From contig NZ_SLXD01000005.1 in the NCBI RefSeq assembly GCF_004340905.1, positions 124,001-188,000 on the forward strand: 64,000 bases of DNA, given 5' to 3'. The DNA comes from Rubrivivax gelatinosus (GTDB lineage Bacteria; Pseudomonadota; Gammaproteobacteria; Burkholderiales; Burkholderiaceae_C). Below, piece by piece: positions 61,297-64,000 of the stretch. Positions within the stretch are counted from its first letter, which is position 1. Each line of letters starts with the position of its first letter. Below the pieces are notes generated by a model. It did not search any database. It worked only from the letters and a program-made list of their open reading frames with translations, and was not told where the DNA came from. The position numbers and the translations under genes are program-made.

Positions 61297-64000
61297 GCGT
61301 CGATCGCCGTGCGCGCGCTGCCGCCCAGGCGGTTCAGCGCGGCGCTGGCGATGCTCTCCAGTTCCTCGATCAGCATCACGGGCTCACCACGTTCGTCGCT
61401 GAACACCACGTTGGCGCGGATCAGCGTCGGGTCGTCGGTCGGGATGCGTTCGTACTCCATGCGCAGCCGTTCGGGGAAACGTTCGGCGTAGCGCACGACG
61501 CGGCCGAACTTCGCCGGCAGCGCCGATTCGTCGCGGAAGGCGCGTGCCCACAGCCAGGCCATCTGCGCCGCGGCGTCCAGCAGCGCCGGGTCGAAGACCC
61601 AGCCCGGCGCGTCGGCCGGCGTGCCGCGCAGCCAGCTCGACGGGTGCGTGGAGCGCACCGCCGTGCCGGCACCCTGCTGCGACAGGCCGTCGAAACGTTC
61701 GATGACCTGGAAGCGCGGGCCGTGGAACAGCCACTCGCCGTAGGCGCGTTCGACGGTCAGGCTCTTCTCGCGGTGCGGGCGCGGCACGATGCGTTCACCG
61801 GCCGGCAGCTGCTGCTCCAGCCGCACCACGCCCTTGTAGTGGGTGATGAAGCGGCCGGCGGCCAGTTCGCTCTGCAGCGCCGCGACGACCTCGAAGCCTT
61901 CGCTGCTGCCGTAGGGCGGCGGGCTGACCAGCACCCGCAGCGCACGCGCCGGCTCCTTCAGCTCGACGCCCTTCATCAGCCGGAACTCGCGCACCTCGAC
62001 GACCTTCCAGCCCGGCCACAGCGTGGCCGCGGCCTCGGCGGTGATCTCCAGCGCGGCGGCCGCCGGCAGCACCGGCGTCGCGTCGATGACGTGTTCCTGC
62101 AGATAGAGGTGGCGCGCCACGTCCAGGCGCAGCGCGACGACCTGCTCGCCGCGGCCGGCGTCGAGCACACGCGCGGCGCCCAGCAGCGCGCCGAGCTCGG
62201 GGCCTTCGGGCTCGGGCGCCCGTTCGCGCCAGGCGCCGATCTCGGCTTCGTGGCGCTCCCAGGGGCCGGCGCCGCAGACCACCTCGACCGGGCCGCCGGC
62301 CGGGCGCGAGATCTCGTCGGCGAAGAGCTTGCGCCCCACGGCCGCGCTGACCAGCGTCACGCCCTTGGCAGCGAACTTGGCCTCGGTCTCTTCGGTCACC
62401 ATGCCGGCGCCGAACTTCGTCGGGCCCCACGGGCCCCAGCACAGCGCGCTGACGGCGACACGGCCGTCCCAGCGCCCGCGCAGGTGCTCGCAGATGCGGT
62501 TCATCAGCTCGTTGGCGGTGGCGTAGTCGCCCTGCCCGCTGTTGCCGTAGCGCCCGGCGACCGAGCTGAAGACGGTGAGGAACTTCAGGCTCTGCGGACG
62601 CAGCCACTTCTGCAGCAGCAGCAGGCCGACGACCTTGGTGTCGACGACGCGGCGCCAGCTCGCCGTGCTCTTGTCGGCGATCAGCTTGTCCTCGATGACG
62701 CCGGCGCCGTGCACGACGCCGTCGAGGCGGCCGTGGCGGGCGTAGACGCCGTCGAGCAGCGCGCGCATCGAGCCCTCGTCGGTGACGTCCACCGCGTGGT
62801 ACTCGACGGCGGCGCCGCTGGCGCGAAAGTCGGCGATGTTGGCGCGCATCTCGCGCAGGCCCAGCAAGGCCTGCACATGGCGGTTGATCTCGCCCGGCTT
62901 CATCGCCAGCGCGCCGCGGCGCACCTCGGCGATGAAGTGGGTGCGCAGCGCCGCGGCGTCGGCCAGCGCCGCCAGCTCGGCGGGTTCGGCCTCGGGCAGC
63001 GTGCTGCGGCCGGTCAGCACCAGCGTGTTGCCGGGCCGTGCCAGCTCGCGCAGCACCTCGGCGGTGATGCCGCGTGCACCGCCGGTGGCGAGCACGACGA
63101 CGCCTTGCAGCGCGACACGCGGCGCGTCGGCCGGCAGCTCGGCCACAACGCTGCGGAACACGGTGCGCTGGCCGCCGGGGTAGCCGACTTCCTGGCGGCC
63201 GCCGTCGAGCTCGAGCTCGTCGAACAGCGCCTGGGCGTGGGCCAGCGCGGTCTGCGTCGGGTCGAGGTCGACGGCCTTGACACGCAGCGTCGGCCGCTCC
63301 TCGCGCAGCGACTTCAGCAGGCCGGGCGCGCCGCCGGCCAGCGGCAGCGCCTCGGGCGCGCGGCCGCGGCCGAACAGGCCGCCCAGCGTGCTGGCGGCGA
63401 GCACATGGGCCTCGGGCACGAAGGCGGCGCTCAGTTCACGCAGCAGCACGAACAGCGCCTGGTCGCCGGCGGCGAGCGCCGCGCGCCAGTCGTCGGGGCC
63501 GGCGTCGGCACCGGGTTGCGGCGCGTCGACCGGGCTCAGGAAGACCAGCCCGGCGACGGGCGCGACGCGGTGCGTGGCGCACCAGGCGACCAGCGCCGCC
63601 TCGTCGGCGAGCAGCGCCGGGTCCAGGCGCTCGACCGTGGCGCCGCGTTCGGCCAGGCGCGTGGCCAGGCCGTCGGCGAGCGTGCCGCGGTCGGGCACGA
63701 TCAGGTAGCGCCCGGCGGCGAGACGGCGCGCGGCCGTCCCGGGCAGGGCTTCGGGTGTCGGTTCGATCAGATGCCGAGACGGGGCATGGCCGGCGACGAC
63801 GGCGCCGGCCACCGGGGTGCCCGCCTCGGCACGTTCAAAAGGGACGGCCGCCCCTTCCTTGGCCGAGCCGATCAGGTCGAGCATGCCGTTGAGCGTCGGC
63901 TGCGTGTTCAGCTTGCTGCGGCGGTCGACCAGCGCGGCGCGCCAGCCTTCGGGCAGCGCCTGCAGCATCGCGCCGACGACCTCGATGCGCTTGATGCTGT
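61293..64000 (-). CDS. PUFA-synthase-like ACP-KR-DH protein, partial (cut by right edge)
   Basis: The visible 902 residues begin at the phosphopantetheine Ser of an ACP: AGC at 63998-63996 followed by IKRIEVVGAML matches the (D)SIKR motif of PUFA-synthase carriers. Counting from the Met at 63968, a pseudo-KR lies at ~85-285. A catalytic KR lies at ~286-515 (ATGGARGIT; VFSSVAGRYGNSGQGDYATAN with Tyr482), with a long helical insertion near 325-385 as in PfaA-type KRs. A DH-like double hotdog spans ~605-890: HVIDATPVLP (His626, Gly of HxxxGxxxxP replaced by Ala), FHGPRFQ and DPALLDAAAQ (Asp798). Its stop overlaps the next start (ATGA). N-terminal domains (KS, further ACPs) are expected beyond the edge. 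Confidence 0.9.
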   Translation of the reverse strand, partial: SIKRIEVVGAMLQALPEGWRAALVDRRSKLNTQPTLNGMLDLIGSAKEGAAVPFERAEAGTPVAGAVVAGHAPSRHLIEPTPEALPGTAARRLAAGRYLIVPDRGTLADGLATRLAERGATVERLDPALLADEAALVAWCATHRVAPVAGLVFLSPVDAPQPGADAGPDDWRAALAAGDQALFVLLRELSAAFVPEAHVLAASTLGGLFGRGRAPEALPLAGGAPGLLKSLREERPTLRVKAVDLDPTQTALAHAQALFDELELDGGRQEVGYPGGQRTVFRSVVAELPADAPRVALQGVVVLATGGARGITAEVLRELARPGNTLVLTGRSTLPEAEPAELAALADAAALRTHFIAEVRRGALAMKPGEINRHVQALLGLREMRANIADFRASGAAVEYHAVDVTDEGSMRALLDGVYARHGRLDGVVHGAGVIEDKLIADKSTASWRRVVDTKVVGLLLLQKWLRPQSLKFLTVFSSVAGRYGNSGQGDYATANELMNRICEHLRGRWDGRVAVSALCWGPWGPTKFGAGMVTEETEAKFAAKGVTLVSAAVGRKLFADEISRPAGGPVEVVCGAGPWERHEAEIGAWRERAPEPEGPELGALLGAARVLDAGRGEQVVALRLDVARHLYLQEHVIDATPVLPAAAALEITAEAAATLWPGWKVVEVREFRLMKGVELKEPARALRVLVSPPPYGSSEGFEVVAALQSELAAGRFITHYKGVVRLEQQLPAGERIVPRPHREKSLTVERAYGEWLFHGPRFQVIERFDGLSQQGAGTAVRSTHPSSWLRGTPADAPGWVFDPALLDAAAQMAWLWARAFRDESALPAKFGRVVRYAERFPERLRMEYERIPTDDPTLIRANVVFSDERGEPVMLIEELESIASAALNRLGGSARTAIDA

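Noticed and set aside
56527-61491. A 1654-codon open frame on the plus strand opposite the megasynthase
   Set aside because: Its product is a low-complexity run of Arg, Gln, Gly, Ala and His residues. It mirrors the high-GC third codon positions of the minus-strand synthase, which has full catalytic motifs.

Overview
This window is a very GC-rich chromosomal segment, almost fully coding, from a betaproteobacterium of the order Burkholderiales. A Rubrivivax/Leptothrix-like (Sphaerotilaceae or Comamonadaceae) host is my inference. It rests on the conserved blocks guaA/guaB, DUF4124, rnfH, ratA, smpB and metC, rimO, phaR, and on the codon bias. I saw no rRNA, tRNA, CRISPR array or insertion sequence.

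Layout. (1) 1-5.1 kb and 10.9-18.1 kb hold iron cell-surface signalling modules: three ECF sigma/FecR pairs, two STN-containing TonB-dependent receptors, and a siderophore-processing tail (IroE-like esterase, DUF3325, DUF3649, PepSY membrane protein). Each sigma gene is preceded by a Fur-box-like sequence. (2) 5.4-10.7 kb holds a chemoreceptor, then an unusual P1B-type metal ATPase. Three tiny overlapping ORFs precede the ATPase, including a Cys-motif protein, and a convergent HMA2-like protein follows it. (3) 18.1-23.6 kb is a pyochelin/yersiniabactin-type uptake set: AraC regulator, FyuA-like receptor, SAM methyltransferase and FptX/RhtX-like permease, behind a strong Fur box. A truncated outer-membrane efflux gene abuts it. 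(4) 24-33.5 kb holds an AI-2E family membrane protein, a hydrolase/double aspartic-protease fusion, a MAPEG protein, a BenE-like transporter with a PLP-homeostasis protein and a divergent MocR regulator, and a second chemoreceptor. (5) 33.5-40.6 kb is a heavy-metal RND efflux operon whose periplasmic proteins carry His-rich N-termini. (6) 40.6-51.2 kb is housekeeping: guaA, an MFS transporter, guaB, rnfH, ratA, smpB, metC, rimO, phaR. (7) 51.2-64 kb (right edge) is a tightly overlapping operon on the minus strand. It encodes a PUFA-synthase-like 'secondary lipid' megasynthase (ACP-KR-DH, cut by the edge; KS-AT-DH-PPTase; free ACP), an alkaline-phosphatase-superfamily enzyme, two alpha/beta hydrolases and a propeller-like protein.

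The most interesting systems are the P-ATPase with its small-protein platform and the secondary-lipid operon. Third is the BenE/YggS/MocR neighbourhood, which suggests a vitamin B6 vitamer transporter. All functions are read from motifs and context; no database search was possible.
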